A DNA stretch of 64,000 nt, from NCBI GenBank assembly GCA_965657335.1, contig CBFHOH010000014.1, forward strand, positions 1-64,000, read 5' to 3'. Shown one piece after another: positions 53,915-62,812 of the stretch. The position numbers and the translations under genes were made by a program. Position 1 is the stretch's first letter. The number at the start of each line of letters is the position of its first letter. The stretch comes from UBA4582 sp965657335. GTDB lineage: Bacteria; Pseudomonadota; Gammaproteobacteria; Pseudomonadales; Azotimanducaceae. The notes beneath the pieces were generated by a model. The model was not told the origin of the DNA. It worked only from the letters and a program-made list of their open reading frames with translations, and ran no database searches.

Positions 53915-55321
53915 CTAGCTGTTAGGGATTCTTAATAATTGCCCTATCTTTATCGAGTCATTAATCAGTCCATTGGCAAGTTTAAGTTTTTTAGCTGAAA
54001 CGCTGTGCTTAAGCGCTATTTCTGACAGGGTGTCGCCGCGCACAATTTTGTAAGTCTTTAATTGTTCCGTTTGATTACCCTGCTTTCGCCACGCAATAAA
54101 AGAGCCTGCCGGTGGGCTAGACTCTACATATCGTTTCACACCCAAGAAAATCGCGTTGGCCATTTTCTGTTGATGGGCGCTCGATTTTAGCTTGCGCGCT
54201 TCAGCAGGGTTAGAAATATAACCTGTTTCTATCAGTAACGATGGTATATCCGGAGATTTCAATACTAAGAATGCAGCCTGCTCTACCCTTGGCTTGTGCA
54301 ACTTGTTGATCGGCTTGATCGCTTTTAGCACTTCTTGACCCATGTTCAAGCTGGCAGCCAAACTCGCTGTCATCGACAGATCGAGCAACACGCCAGCAAG
54401 CAAGTCGTCCTTGTCGTCAAGACTCACTGCCCCAACGCCGCCTATTAGATCCGCCGAGTTTTCTTTTTCTGCAAGCCACCTAGCGGTTTCACTGGTCGCA
54501 CCTTTTTGAGAAATTGCATAAACGGAGGCGCCGCTTGCTTCCGCTGTTTTAAATGCATCCGCATGAATAGACAAAAAGATATCTGCCTGCGCCTGTCTGG
54601 CGATTTCTGTTCGCTTGCGGTGGGCGAGGTAATAATCACCTTTTCTCGTCAGTACTGACTTGAAGCCCGGCTCCTTCTCAAACAGCAAATGGAGTTTCTT
54701 CGCAATCGCAAGCACAGCATTTTTTTCGTAAAAATTACCCTTTCCTATCGCCCCGGGATCATCGCCGCCATGCCCTGCGTCAATTGCGACAACCACATCT
54801 CGCATTTGCTTGGCGATGCGATCTACCTGCTTTGCAATCGGTGGTGCCTGCTGCGCTACTGCGTACAGGTCAATCACAAGCCTGTGGCCGTATTGAAGAA
54901 TAGGCTGGAGAACAAAACTTCTAGGTTTAACCTGTTCCTTTAGTTCCAGAACGACTCTGAGGTCATCGGTATTGCGGGGCGCGGTTCGCATACGCTTGAT
55001 AGGCGTACCCCGATAATTTAAGTTGGCAAGAATCTTCTTTGCCCGCTCTGAACCCAACCTCGCTTGCTTGATGTCGATGACCAGACGGCGAGGATTAGTT
55101 AGGGTGAACAGCCTATGTTCAACCGGCTGCGATAAATCTAGTACGATACGCGTTCGCTCTGGGGATGGTCGAACTCGAATACCATCAATCGCGGTCTGAT
55201 CATTCGTGGCGGCATTGATGCCCGCCGTCCAGATCAATGACGCGAAGAGCAGCATGTTAATAGCCAACTTCAGCCGTCCAATGGATCGATGCATCACACC
55301 TGTCTGTGTCGCTACATTCAT
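53915..55321 (-). CDS. amiB: N-acetylmuramoyl-L-alanine amidase AmiB/C type with AMIN and LysM
   Basis: About 468 residues from ATG 55321; ATG 55294 is an alternative that gives a more typical signal peptide, and the frame reaches 55333 at a TTG. The signal (LAINMLLFASLIWTAGINA) is followed by an AMIN domain at about 40-150, which directs the enzyme to the septum. The zinc amidase_3 domain (about 185-410) has VVAIDAGHGGDDPGAIG, SIHADAF and the catalytic Glu in LIETGYISN. A single LysM (YKIVRGDTLSEIALKH) is at the C terminus. It splits daughter-cell peptidoglycan. Confidence 0.94.
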   Translation of the reverse strand: MNVATQTGVMHRSIGRLKLAINMLLFASLIWTAGINAATNDQTAIDGIRVRPSPERTRIVLDLSQPVEHRLFTLTNPRRLVIDIKQARLGSERAKKILANLNYRGTPIKRMRTAPRNTDDLRVVLELKEQVKPRSFVLQPILQYGHRLVIDLYAVAQQAPPIAKQVDRIAKQMRDVVVAIDAGHGGDDPGAIGKGNFYEKNAVLAIAKKLHLLFEKEPGFKSVLTRKGDYYLAHRKRTEIARQAQADIFLSIHADAFKTAEASGASVYAISQKGATSETARWLAEKENSADLIGGVGAVSLDDKDDLLAGVLLDLSMTASLAASLNMGQEVLKAIKPINKLHKPRVEQAAFLVLKSPDIPSLLIETGYISNPAEARKLKSSAHQQKMANAIFLGVKRYVESSPPAGSFIAWRKQGNQTEQLKTYKIVRGDTLSEIALKHSVSAKKLKLANGLINDSIKIGQLLRIPNS

Positions 55322-55424
55322 AAATATCTGCAATAAAGCCGGGGGGTTACGATCTCACCGCGGAGTCACGCTGATTATCCGCGTTATGCCAAGCAAAATC
55401 GACTATTCAGATGCGTTTCCTTCG

Positions 55425-55898
55425 TCATGCCTCTGACTTGGCTTTGACCAGTTCCGTCAGCATCAGTTCACCCCTTTCGGTTTTTGACGCAATGCGTGCC
55501 AAACGACCACCATCTTTTCGGGTCAACTCAATAATAAGATCACATTCCGGCAAATAGCCAAGCCCTTTCTCAGGCCATTCGATCAAGCAAAGTGGCTCGC
55601 CCTCGAAGAAATCATCAAAGCCGATGTACTCGAGTTCTTCTGGATCCTCTAATCGGTAAAGATCGAAATGATAAATTTTATAATCACCGATGACATAGGG
55701 TTCGACGAGCGTAAAGGTAGGACTTTTTACAGCGCCGGAGTGACCCATTGCCCGGAGTAGCCCACGTGACAGAGTGGTCTTGCCGGCGCCTAACTCTCCG
55801 TCAAGAAAAACGGTGCCATGGCCTTCGAGCAATGTCGCCAATGAGGCGCCCAGATCTGTCGTAGACCCTTCATCGGGCAGATTGATTTCAACGTTCAT
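55425..55898 (-). CDS. tsaE: tRNA threonylcarbamoyladenosine biosynthesis ATPase TsaE
   Basis: A 157-residue P-loop ATPase. Walker A is GELGAGKTT (about 36-44), SPTFTLVEPY is the switch-like region, and HFDLYRLEDPEELEYIGFDDFF (landmark HFDLYRLEDPEELE) with LIEWPEKG is family-diagnostic. It works with TsaB and TsaD to make t6A37 in tRNA. It lies between amiB and nnr, as in most gammaproteobacteria. Confidence 0.96.
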   Translation of the reverse strand: MNVEINLPDEGSTTDLGASLATLLEGHGTVFLDGELGAGKTTLSRGLLRAMGHSGAVKSPTFTLVEPYVIGDYKIYHFDLYRLEDPEELEYIGFDDFFEGEPLCLIEWPEKGLGYLPECDLIIELTRKDGGRLARIASKTERGELMLTELVKAKSEA

Positions 55899-55939
55899 AT
55901 TTTAACTGTACCATCCGGCATCTATCGTCTAAGCACAAA

Positions 55940-57547
55940 CTACGTGTATTCATTGGCAAGTCTTCTCAGCTCCGGGATCAGATCAGTGGCAACTAGTCCT
56001 CGCTCACCTGCCACGGCAACAGCGCGATCACCAGCAAGCGCATGCATCATCACCGCCAGTCTTGCCGCATCTGCGATCGACAAACCCTGACCGAGCAGTG
56101 CGCCAACAACCCCTGACAACACATCGCCCATGCCCGCAGTTGACATCCCCGGGTTGCCAAAAGGACAAAGCCAAATCTCGTCATCGTTGCCAATCAGCGA
56201 GCCAACCCCCTTCAAAATGAGCGCGCCGCCAAGATGAGACTGCAGCAGATCACACATTGCAAAACGGCCAGATGCGGCCAGCTCCACTTGGCTTGGGCTA
56301 TCGAGCGTTGTTTTATCGTCTGATTGCGTCTCGAGACCGGCAAGCAATGTTGCGGCCTCACCTGGATGCGGCGTAAGCACCCAGTTTTCTCGCTTTTCAA
56401 ATGCTCCGGATAATAAATTCAGACCATCTGCATCGACTACCATTGCTTTGCCATTTCGCCTGGTTATGTCCATTACTGTTTTAAAAATCTTACGAGACCA
56501 CACAGATTTACCCAGACCGGGGCCCAAAACAACGACCGAACTTTGTTCAACCAGCGTTGCGAGGGATTCCATGCCACTTGCGGCATCCATCTGGTCGCCT
56601 TCAGTTTCGATACCACGCACCATGAGTTCAGGCATTCTGAGCAGCAGGCTAGCCGAATGGCTTGGATGGGTCGCAACAGAGACAAGCCCCGCGCCGGTTC
56701 GAAGGGCCGCCTCAGCACTCATTGCAACTGCACCGCCCATCCCTTGATCACCGCCGACGACAAGAATATGACCAAACGTGTTTTTGTGGGAGTTTCTCAA
56801 GCGCCGAGGTAATAATCCGGCAAGCGACTCATTTGATAGTCGCGTCACGTTAGCAGGCACTCGCTCGTACACATCCTGCGGCACTTCAAGATCGTCAAAA
56901 TAGAGCTCTCCGGCCATATCTGCCCCGTCACCGGTCAAAAGCCCTCTCTTTGTACCGATGAACGTGACAGTCGCTGTGGCTCGAATCGCGACGCCCAGCA
57001 CCTGCCCACTGTCTGCACTTAAGCCAGATGGAATATCCACTGCGAGCACAGGCAGCCCTTCTGTTGCCGAGAGGCGATTAATCCGTGAGATGACTTCTGC
57101 GAATTCAGCACGCACAGGACCACTGAGCCCGATCCCCAACAATGCGTCTACAATGAGTGAAGCTCCACTGGCAAAAGCCGACTCGCTAAGCGATTGGATT
57201 CGCGCATCACTTTGTTCACAAAACTGGTAGGCCATTGCCGCGTCCGAACCCAGTTTTTCGGCATCACCAACAACAATCGCCTCGACTTTAAGCCCCCGCT
57301 GAGCCAACAGCCCGGCAAGCAGGTAACCATCACCCGCATTATTTCCGTTACCACAAAAGACACGAACGACGTCAGCTGTGGGCCAACGTTGTTGCGCAAT
57401 ATCTGCACAGGCCAGCGCGGCCCTGCGCATCAGTGTAATACCGGCTACTCCCGCCTCTTCAATCGCAATTCGGTCAAGCTCTCTAACAGCTGCAGCTGAA
57501 TAGAGCGCCGATGGCAATGATCTTCGTTGCTCGAGTGTTTTTGTCAT
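55940..57547 (-). CDS. nnr: Bifunctional NAD(P)H-hydrate epimerase / ADP-dependent dehydratase
   Basis: A 535-residue fusion. The N-terminal YjeF_N epimerase domain (to about 220) has CGNGNNAGDGYLLAGLL and VDALLGIGLSGPVR, then VDIPSGL. The C-terminal ribokinase-like dehydratase domain has VLGPGLGKS, VVDADGLNLL, LTPHPGEAATLL and GNPGMSTAGMGDVLSG. It repairs hydrated NADH and NADPH. It heads the nnr-tsaE-amiB-mutL run and is divergent from queG, with 54 bp between starts. Confidence 0.96.
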   Translation of the reverse strand: MTKTLEQRRSLPSALYSAAAVRELDRIAIEEAGVAGITLMRRAALACADIAQQRWPTADVVRVFCGNGNNAGDGYLLAGLLAQRGLKVEAIVVGDAEKLGSDAAMAYQFCEQSDARIQSLSESAFASGASLIVDALLGIGLSGPVRAEFAEVISRINRLSATEGLPVLAVDIPSGLSADSGQVLGVAIRATATVTFIGTKRGLLTGDGADMAGELYFDDLEVPQDVYERVPANVTRLSNESLAGLLPRRLRNSHKNTFGHILVVGGDQGMGGAVAMSAEAALRTGAGLVSVATHPSHSASLLLRMPELMVRGIETEGDQMDAASGMESLATLVEQSSVVVLGPGLGKSVWSRKIFKTVMDITRRNGKAMVVDADGLNLLSGAFEKRENWVLTPHPGEAATLLAGLETQSDDKTTLDSPSQVELAASGRFAMCDLLQSHLGGALILKGVGSLIGNDDEIWLCPFGNPGMSTAGMGDVLSGVVGALLGQGLSIADAARLAVMMHALAGDRAVAVAGERGLVATDLIPELRRLANEYT

Positions 57548-57601
57548 TTTTAACTGTGCTTTTGTAATCCAGTGGCATTCGAATCAAGTCGATTATAAGG
57601 T

Positions 57602-58714
57602 ATGTCGACCATGACCGACGATATTTATCAAAGACTCTCAAAACTGATTAAGGTTTGGGGAACAGAACTGGGATTTCAGGCCGTTGGCATCACCGGTAAT
57701 GCACTGGGTGAACACGAGTCTCATCTGGATAACTGGCTCGCGGCAGGCTATCACGGTGAAATGAAGTATATGGCTGCGCATGGTTCAAAGCGATCACACC
57801 CTGCTGAGTTGGTTCATGGCACAGAGAGAATTATCTGTGTCAGACTAGACTACCTCAAAGATCACCAAGCAAGAGACCTGATCGCGTCGGACTCAAGCTC
57901 CGGTGACAAAGCTTATGTTGCAAGGTACGCGCTGGGTCGTGACTATCATAAGGTCATCAGGAAACGATTGCTGAAGCTTTGGCAACGGATAGAACACTTC
58001 TTAGTAGAGGCTGAAATCACGCATCATCAGGCACGGGTTTTTACCGATAGTGCACCGATATTGGAAAAGGCGTTAGCAGAAAAAGCTGGTCTTGGCTGGA
58101 TTGGAAAAAACACACTTCTCATGAGTAAGGATGCTGGTTCTTGGTTTTTTCTCGGCGAAATATTGACCGATATCCCTCTGCAAATCGATTTACCTGAAAC
58201 TTCATCGCATTGCGGTACCTGCACCGCTTGTATGGACGTTTGCCCGACGGAGGCTTTTGTTGCACCTTACCAGTTGGATGCTACCCGTTGCATTTCCTAT
58301 CTCACAATCGAGTACCGCGGCTCAATTCCACTGGAGTTGAGGACGAAGATAGGCAACAGAATCTTTGGGTGCGACGATTGCCAGGTCTTCTGCCCTTGGA
58401 ACAAGTTTGCAAATATTAGCACTGAGCCTGACTTCGAACCGAGACATAAGCTCGACAGTGCAGCACTGCTATCATTGTTTGAATGGTCAGAGGAGACATT
58501 TCTCAAGAACACCGAGGGCTCCGCCATTCGCCGCACGGGTTATCAAGGATGGACTAGAAATATCGCAGTTGCTTTGGGCAATGCACCCCATGATCCAAGA
58601 ATTATTGAGGCGTTGTCTGCTAAAGCGCAGGGTGCAACAGCAATGGTTCAGGAACACATTACGTGGGCCATAGAGCAACAGCACCAGGCAAAAATTGACA
58701 GCCTGCTCTCGTAA
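57602..58714 (+). CDS. queG: Epoxyqueuosine reductase
   Basis: A 370-residue cobalamin- and iron-sulfur-dependent reductase. The N-terminal cobalamin-binding half contains ARYALGRDYHKVIRKRL and VFTDSAPILEKALAEKAGLGWIGKNT (landmarks DSAPILEKA and GLGWIGKNT). Two [4Fe-4S] motifs follow: CGTCTACMDVCP, and CDDCQVFCPWN. A C-terminal HEAT-like region ends the protein. It reduces epoxyqueuosine to queuosine in tRNA, the second B12-using enzyme in this window. Confidence 0.97.
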   Translation: MSTMTDDIYQRLSKLIKVWGTELGFQAVGITGNALGEHESHLDNWLAAGYHGEMKYMAAHGSKRSHPAELVHGTERIICVRLDYLKDHQARDLIASDSSSGDKAYVARYALGRDYHKVIRKRLLKLWQRIEHFLVEAEITHHQARVFTDSAPILEKALAEKAGLGWIGKNTLLMSKDAGSWFFLGEILTDIPLQIDLPETSSHCGTCTACMDVCPTEAFVAPYQLDATRCISYLTIEYRGSIPLELRTKIGNRIFGCDDCQVFCPWNKFANISTEPDFEPRHKLDSAALLSLFEWSEETFLKNTEGSAIRRTGYQGWTRNIAVALGNAPHDPRIIEALSAKAQGATAMVQEHITWAIEQQHQAKIDSLLS

Positions 58715-58736
58715 CAATTACACGTGCGGGCAGCGG

Positions 58737-59282
58737 TTAACTTAAAGAGAAAAAATTGTCACGGTAATGCTTGAGCTCATCGATCGAGTCTCTAACGTCA
58801 TCGATCGCTCTGTGCGCTCCCTTTTTTACAACGCCCTCTGAGATATCGGGCCGCCATCTAAAAGCAAGTTCTTTAATCGTACTGACATCGAGGTTCCGAT
58901 AGTGCAAGTATCGCTCAAGCTTTGGCATATATTTGACGAGGAAACGGCGATCCTGGCCAATCGAGTTACCACACAATGGTGATAAGCCCTCTCCTACCCA
59001 TGACGCAATGAAGGCAAGCGTCTTCGCTTCGGCCTCTGCTTCGGACACGCCCTCGGTTCTGACGAGATCAACCAGACCGGATGCAGTGTGATGTTCTGTA
59101 TTCCATTCATCCATGCCCTCAAGCAACGCCGGCGCTTGCTTAACATAGATAACGGGTCCCTCAGCGAGGATCGCCAGAGATGAATCAGTGATGATCGTAG
59201 CAATCTCGATGATGCGTTCTTTTTCAGGATCAAGACCCGTCATTTCAAGATCCATCCATACTAGATTTTCAGAGTGCGCCAC
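58737..59282 (-). CDS. orn: Oligoribonuclease
   Basis: A 181-residue DEDDh exonuclease: LVWMDLEMTGLDPEKERIIE carries the first Asp/Glu pair, GNSIGQDRRFLVKYMPKLE the second Asp, and GAHRAIDDVRDSIDELKHYR the His/Asp pair. It finishes RNA decay by cleaving dinucleotides, including pGpG from c-di-GMP turnover. It is convergent with queG (22 bp). The neighbour on its other side, often rsgA, is here a rhodanese gene. Confidence 0.97.
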   Translation of the reverse strand: MAHSENLVWMDLEMTGLDPEKERIIEIATIITDSSLAILAEGPVIYVKQAPALLEGMDEWNTEHHTASGLVDLVRTEGVSEAEAEAKTLAFIASWVGEGLSPLCGNSIGQDRRFLVKYMPKLERYLHYRNLDVSTIKELAFRWRPDISEGVVKKGAHRAIDDVRDSIDELKHYRDNFFSLS

Positions 59283-59479
59283 TCAAACTCCTTACGATTT
59301 TATCTCGACTTATCGGCGTACTATCGCTTTCACTTTTAACCGATGGCTTCACGCTGATAATACCTGATTGTACCTAATAGAAACTATGTGACGTGCGATA
59401 TTTTCGCTACGGACACATATCAAACTCGCTTCACCCCGCAGGTATTTGGTAAAGTCTGCGTCCTAACCTAGAGGTCAAC

Positions 59480-60280
59480 ATGTTATCACTCATCATTGAG
59501 CCGTCCGAACTAATAGAAAACCTTAATCTAGAGGGCCTGCTTATCGTTGATCTCTCTAAACGGGAGGTGTTTGACAAAGTCCATATACCCGGCGCGGTCC
59601 ATGTCGAGCCAAGTGAAATCATCAATGGCACGCCTCCTGCCCCGGGCAAGCTACCCGAACTCTCTAGACTCGAAACTTTGTTTGCCCGCATCGGCTACAG
59701 TCCTGACAAACATCTTGTCGTTTATGATGATGAGGGCGGCGGATGGGCTGGCAGGTTTATCTGGACGCTGGACCTTATTTCTCACAAGAAAACTTCTTAT
59801 CTAAATGGCGGTATTCACGCTTGGTTGGCCGAAGACGCACCGGTAACTAGCGAACCAACTCAGGTGCAAGCATCCGAAGTTAACCTGACATTATCGAACC
59901 AGTTCACCGCGAACATCGACGACGTGCTCGCCAGCATTGACCAAGACGACGTGCGCATCTGGGACGCGAGGAGTGCTGCTGAGCATTCTGGCGAGAGAAG
60001 ATTTTCCGCTCGTGGTGGGCACATACCCGGCGCAATCAATCTCGACTGGCTTGAAACAATGGACAGAGCCGCGTCATTCAGAATACGAAAAGATATCAAG
60101 GCGGTTTTAAGCGATCTTGGTTTGACCCCGGATAAGAAAATCATCACCCACTGCCAGACCCATCACAGGTCAGGCTTAACCTACCTGATCGGTAAATCAC
60201 TCGGATACGATATCCGAGCCTACCCGGGATCTTGGTCTGAATGGGGCAACCACCCCGATACACCCGTTGAAACGCTATGA
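59480..60280 (+). CDS. Thiosulfate/3-mercaptopyruvate sulfurtransferase (two-domain rhodanese)
   Basis: A 266-residue tandem rhodanese. The N-terminal inactive domain has IVDLSKREVFDKVHIPGAVHVEPSE (landmark KVHIPGAVHVEPSE) and HLVVYDDEGGGWAGRFIWTL. The C-terminal catalytic domain has IWDARSAAEHSGERRFSARGGHIPGAIN and the active-site Cys in THCQTHHRSG. AGAGGT lies 5 nt before the ATG. It overlaps psd by 4 bp; a rhodanese next to psd is also found in Pseudomonas (rhdA-psd). Confidence 0.92.
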   Translation: MLSLIIEPSELIENLNLEGLLIVDLSKREVFDKVHIPGAVHVEPSEIINGTPPAPGKLPELSRLETLFARIGYSPDKHLVVYDDEGGGWAGRFIWTLDLISHKKTSYLNGGIHAWLAEDAPVTSEPTQVQASEVNLTLSNQFTANIDDVLASIDQDDVRIWDARSAAEHSGERRFSARGGHIPGAINLDWLETMDRAASFRIRKDIKAVLSDLGLTPDKKIITHCQTHHRSGLTYLIGKSLGYDIRAYPGSWSEWGNHPDTPVETL

Positions 60281-61092
60281 GTCGCTTAACCGTTATTCTG
60301 CAATATCTGGTACCACAACATCTGTTATCACGCGCTGTTGGCGTCATTGCATCAACTAAAATCCGTTGGATTAAGAACCTCTTTATCTCTTCGATCATTC
60401 GCATCTTCGACGTTGACCTTACAGAGGCGGAACGTGAGGATTATAGAGACTACACAACGTTCAACGATTTTTTCACGCGCAAGCTGAAACCCGGTGCTAG
60501 GACATTCAAAGGGCCAATTAGCTCTCCCGCAGACGGCGTCGTGTCGGCCTGCGGCGCTATTGAAGATAACAGTCTGATTCAGGCCAAAGGCAAACAATAT
60601 ACGCTAGAAAAACTATTAGCAGATGCCAGTGTTGCGGAGAAATTCGGCAGCGGTAGCTTCGCAACAATTTACCTGTCTCCAAAGGACTATCATCGTGTCC
60701 ACATGCCAACTGACGGGCAATTGCAGACTGGAAACTATATTCCAGGCAGACTTTTTTCCGTTAATAAAGCGACGACTGAGTCAGTAGACGACTTGTTTGC
60801 TATCAACGAGCGATACGTCATGCTATTCGACACCCCGCGAGGCGCCATGGCCGTCATTATGGTCGGTGCGATGATTGTCGCCGGAATCAGACCTGCCTGG
60901 CGGGACGGCGTATTCTCACCCCGTAAATTTGACAAACATCGTTTTGAGCCACCCAAAACCCTGGATCAGGGGGACGAGTTAGGGAGTTTCTTGATGGGCT
61001 CAACAGCCATCGTGCTTACCGAGAAGAAAGTCGACTGGCGCATAAGCGCTGACGAGCCAGTGAGATTAGGTGACGCGCTAATTCACGATTAA
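60277..61092 (+). CDS. psd: Phosphatidylserine decarboxylase proenzyme
   Basis: A 271-residue self-cleaving pyruvoyl enzyme. FNDFFTRKLKPGAR, SPADGVVSACG and IYLSPKDYHRVHMPTDG are family motifs; the processing site is the GST in GSFLMGSTAIVL, where Ser becomes the pyruvoyl group. It makes phosphatidylethanolamine at the inner membrane. Its start codon overlaps the rhodanese stop. It is convergent with epmA (30 bp). Confidence 0.97.
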   Translation: MSRLTVILQYLVPQHLLSRAVGVIASTKIRWIKNLFISSIIRIFDVDLTEAEREDYRDYTTFNDFFTRKLKPGARTFKGPISSPADGVVSACGAIEDNSLIQAKGKQYTLEKLLADASVAEKFGSGSFATIYLSPKDYHRVHMPTDGQLQTGNYIPGRLFSVNKATTESVDDLFAINERYVMLFDTPRGAMAVIMVGAMIVAGIRPAWRDGVFSPRKFDKHRFEPPKTLDQGDELGSFLMGSTAIVLTEKKVDWRISADEPVRLGDALIHD

Positions 61093-61122
61093 CCGTCACG
61101 ACAGTCACAGCCGCCTTGCCAA

Positions 61123-62094
61123 TCACAGACGCTGCCTGCTGAAAGTAAGTACCTCATCAATCGTTGTTTTGGTACACAAATGCATCACCAGACGGTCAAG
61201 ACCGACAGCAACACCCGCACAATCGGGCAATTCAGACATACTCGAAAGCAGTTTTTCATCTGGCGCCATTTCGATCAGGCCTCTGGCTAATCGTTGAGAA
61301 TTGTTTTTTTCAAATCTCTGCCGAAGTTCAACCGGGTCTGTCAGTTCATCATAACCGTTCGCCAGCTCTAGACCCTGCCAGTAAAGTTCAAATCGACTTG
61401 CAACCAACTCATTTTGATCGTTAGTTACTGTTTTCGCCAACGCTGCTTGCTCTGCCGGGAATTCCAAAACAAAAGTTGGTTCTTCTAACCGTGGTTCAAT
61501 ACAGCTGGAGAAAAGAAGATCAAGACACTCATTAAACGTTGCGCCATCGTCAACGGTGTCAATGTGATCTGCCGCCAAATTTTCCTCTGCGATCAGCTGA
61601 CGAAGCTTGCCAATGGGCGCATCGTGCGGGTTGGTATCAAATCGACTTATGAAGAGTTCCCGATACGTCGTGAACTTGAATTTCGACGTTTTAACCTGGG
61701 CAACATCAAGTGTTTGCTGCAACAGCGTTGCAACCTCAGTGACAAGGTCCGAAAGTGAGTACCCCACCCGATACCATTCCAGCATCGAGAATTCCGTATT
61801 GTGCCTTGCGCCTGACTCACCCGCACGAAAGGCAGGGCAGATTTGATAAATGGAACCGCTACCATTAGCGAGCAAACGTTTCATCGCGTATTCAGGAGAG
61901 GACTGCAAAAACCAGCGATGCCCCTCGTCGAATAACGAAAGGCTTTGAATATGCAGGTCAGAGACACCACAGGCGCCTAGAATTGGCGTAGAAACTTCCG
62001 CAACCTCTCGGTCGTCAAAAAATCGACGAATCGTTCTATAGATTTTGCTTCTTTGTCGGAGCGTAGCGTTATCTATTCCCGGGCGCCAATTCAT
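61123..62094 (-). CDS. epmA: EF-P-(R)-beta-lysine ligase EpmA
   Basis: A 323-residue class II lysyl-tRNA-synthetase paralogue without the anticodon-binding domain. It has LHIQSLSLFDEGHRWFLQSSPEYAMKRLLA (landmark LQSSPEYAMKRLL), RAGESGARHNTEFSMLEWYRVG (motif 2, landmark HNTEFSMLEWYR), and PDCAGVAVGLDRLVMHL (motif 3). It attaches beta-lysine to EF-P Lys34. It is 10 bp downstream of efp in the same transcript. The EpmB aminomutase gene that supplies beta-lysine is not in the window. Confidence 0.96.
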   Translation of the reverse strand: MNWRPGIDNATLRQRSKIYRTIRRFFDDREVAEVSTPILGACGVSDLHIQSLSLFDEGHRWFLQSSPEYAMKRLLANGSGSIYQICPAFRAGESGARHNTEFSMLEWYRVGYSLSDLVTEVATLLQQTLDVAQVKTSKFKFTTYRELFISRFDTNPHDAPIGKLRQLIAEENLAADHIDTVDDGATFNECLDLLFSSCIEPRLEEPTFVLEFPAEQAALAKTVTNDQNELVASRFELYWQGLELANGYDELTDPVELRQRFEKNNSQRLARGLIEMAPDEKLLSSMSELPDCAGVAVGLDRLVMHLCTKTTIDEVLTFSRQRL

Positions 62095-62104
62095 CGATCA
62101 GAGA

Positions 62105-62677
62105 TCAGCTCTTAACACGATTCTGGTATTCAGCGGTGCGCGTATCAACTCGAATAACTTCTCCAATGTTAATAAAAAGCGGGACTTTTACGACCGCCCC
62201 TGTGCTCAAAGTCGCTGGCTTTGTACCGCCTTGCGCTGTGTCTCCTTTCAAGCCGGGGTCGGTATCAGTGACTTCCAACTCAACAAAATTGGGGGGCGTA
62301 ACTGCGATTGGCGCCTCATTCCACAGGGTAACGAGATAGCTATCCTGCTCTTTCAACCAACGCACACAGTCACCTACTGCCGCCTTGTCGGCACCCATTT
62401 GCTCAAAACTGCCATCGGTTTTCATGAAATGCCAATATTCACCGTCGTTGTAGACGTATTCCATATCGAAGTCCATGACATCAGCCCCTTCAAGGGATTC
62501 ACCTGACTTAAATGTCCGCTCCCAGACTTTACCGGACTTGAGATTACGCATCTTGACTCGATTAAAAGCTTGGCCTTTACCCGGTTTTACGAATTCATTC
62601 TCCAAGATAGAACAAGGATCACCCTCAAGCATCACTTTGAGCCCTGACTTGAACTCATTGGTAGAAAAGGTTGCCAT
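62105..62677 (-). CDS. efp: Elongation factor P
   Basis: 190 residues in three OB-like domains. The modified loop is KPGKGQA with Lys34 at the expected place, matching the EpmA-type pathway (an Arg would indicate EarP). RTFKSGESLEGADV and the C-terminal GEVIRVDTRTAEYQNRVKS (landmark VIRVDTRTAEYQNR) are standard. It relieves ribosome stalling at polyproline. It is co-transcribed with epmA and divergent from the FimX-like gene. Confidence 0.98.
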   Translation of the reverse strand: MATFSTNEFKSGLKVMLEGDPCSILENEFVKPGKGQAFNRVKMRNLKSGKVWERTFKSGESLEGADVMDFDMEYVYNDGEYWHFMKTDGSFEQMGADKAAVGDCVRWLKEQDSYLVTLWNEAPIAVTPPNFVELEVTDTDPGLKGDTAQGGTKPATLSTGAVVKVPLFINIGEVIRVDTRTAEYQNRVKS

Positions 62678-62812
62678 CTTTTTTTCTCGTTAATTTTTTG
62701 GGACCCCATCATACCGCTTCAGCACGAAAAATTGCAGCGTCATTTCGCCCGCTAGGCTCTCATCTGGCTACCGGCATCTGATATAGTGTTGCCATTACGT
62801 TGGATACGTTGA

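Noticed and set aside
59283..59479. Missing rsgA hidden as a degraded gene between orn and the rhodanese
   Set aside because: Only 197 bp; I see no GTPase motifs in any frame.
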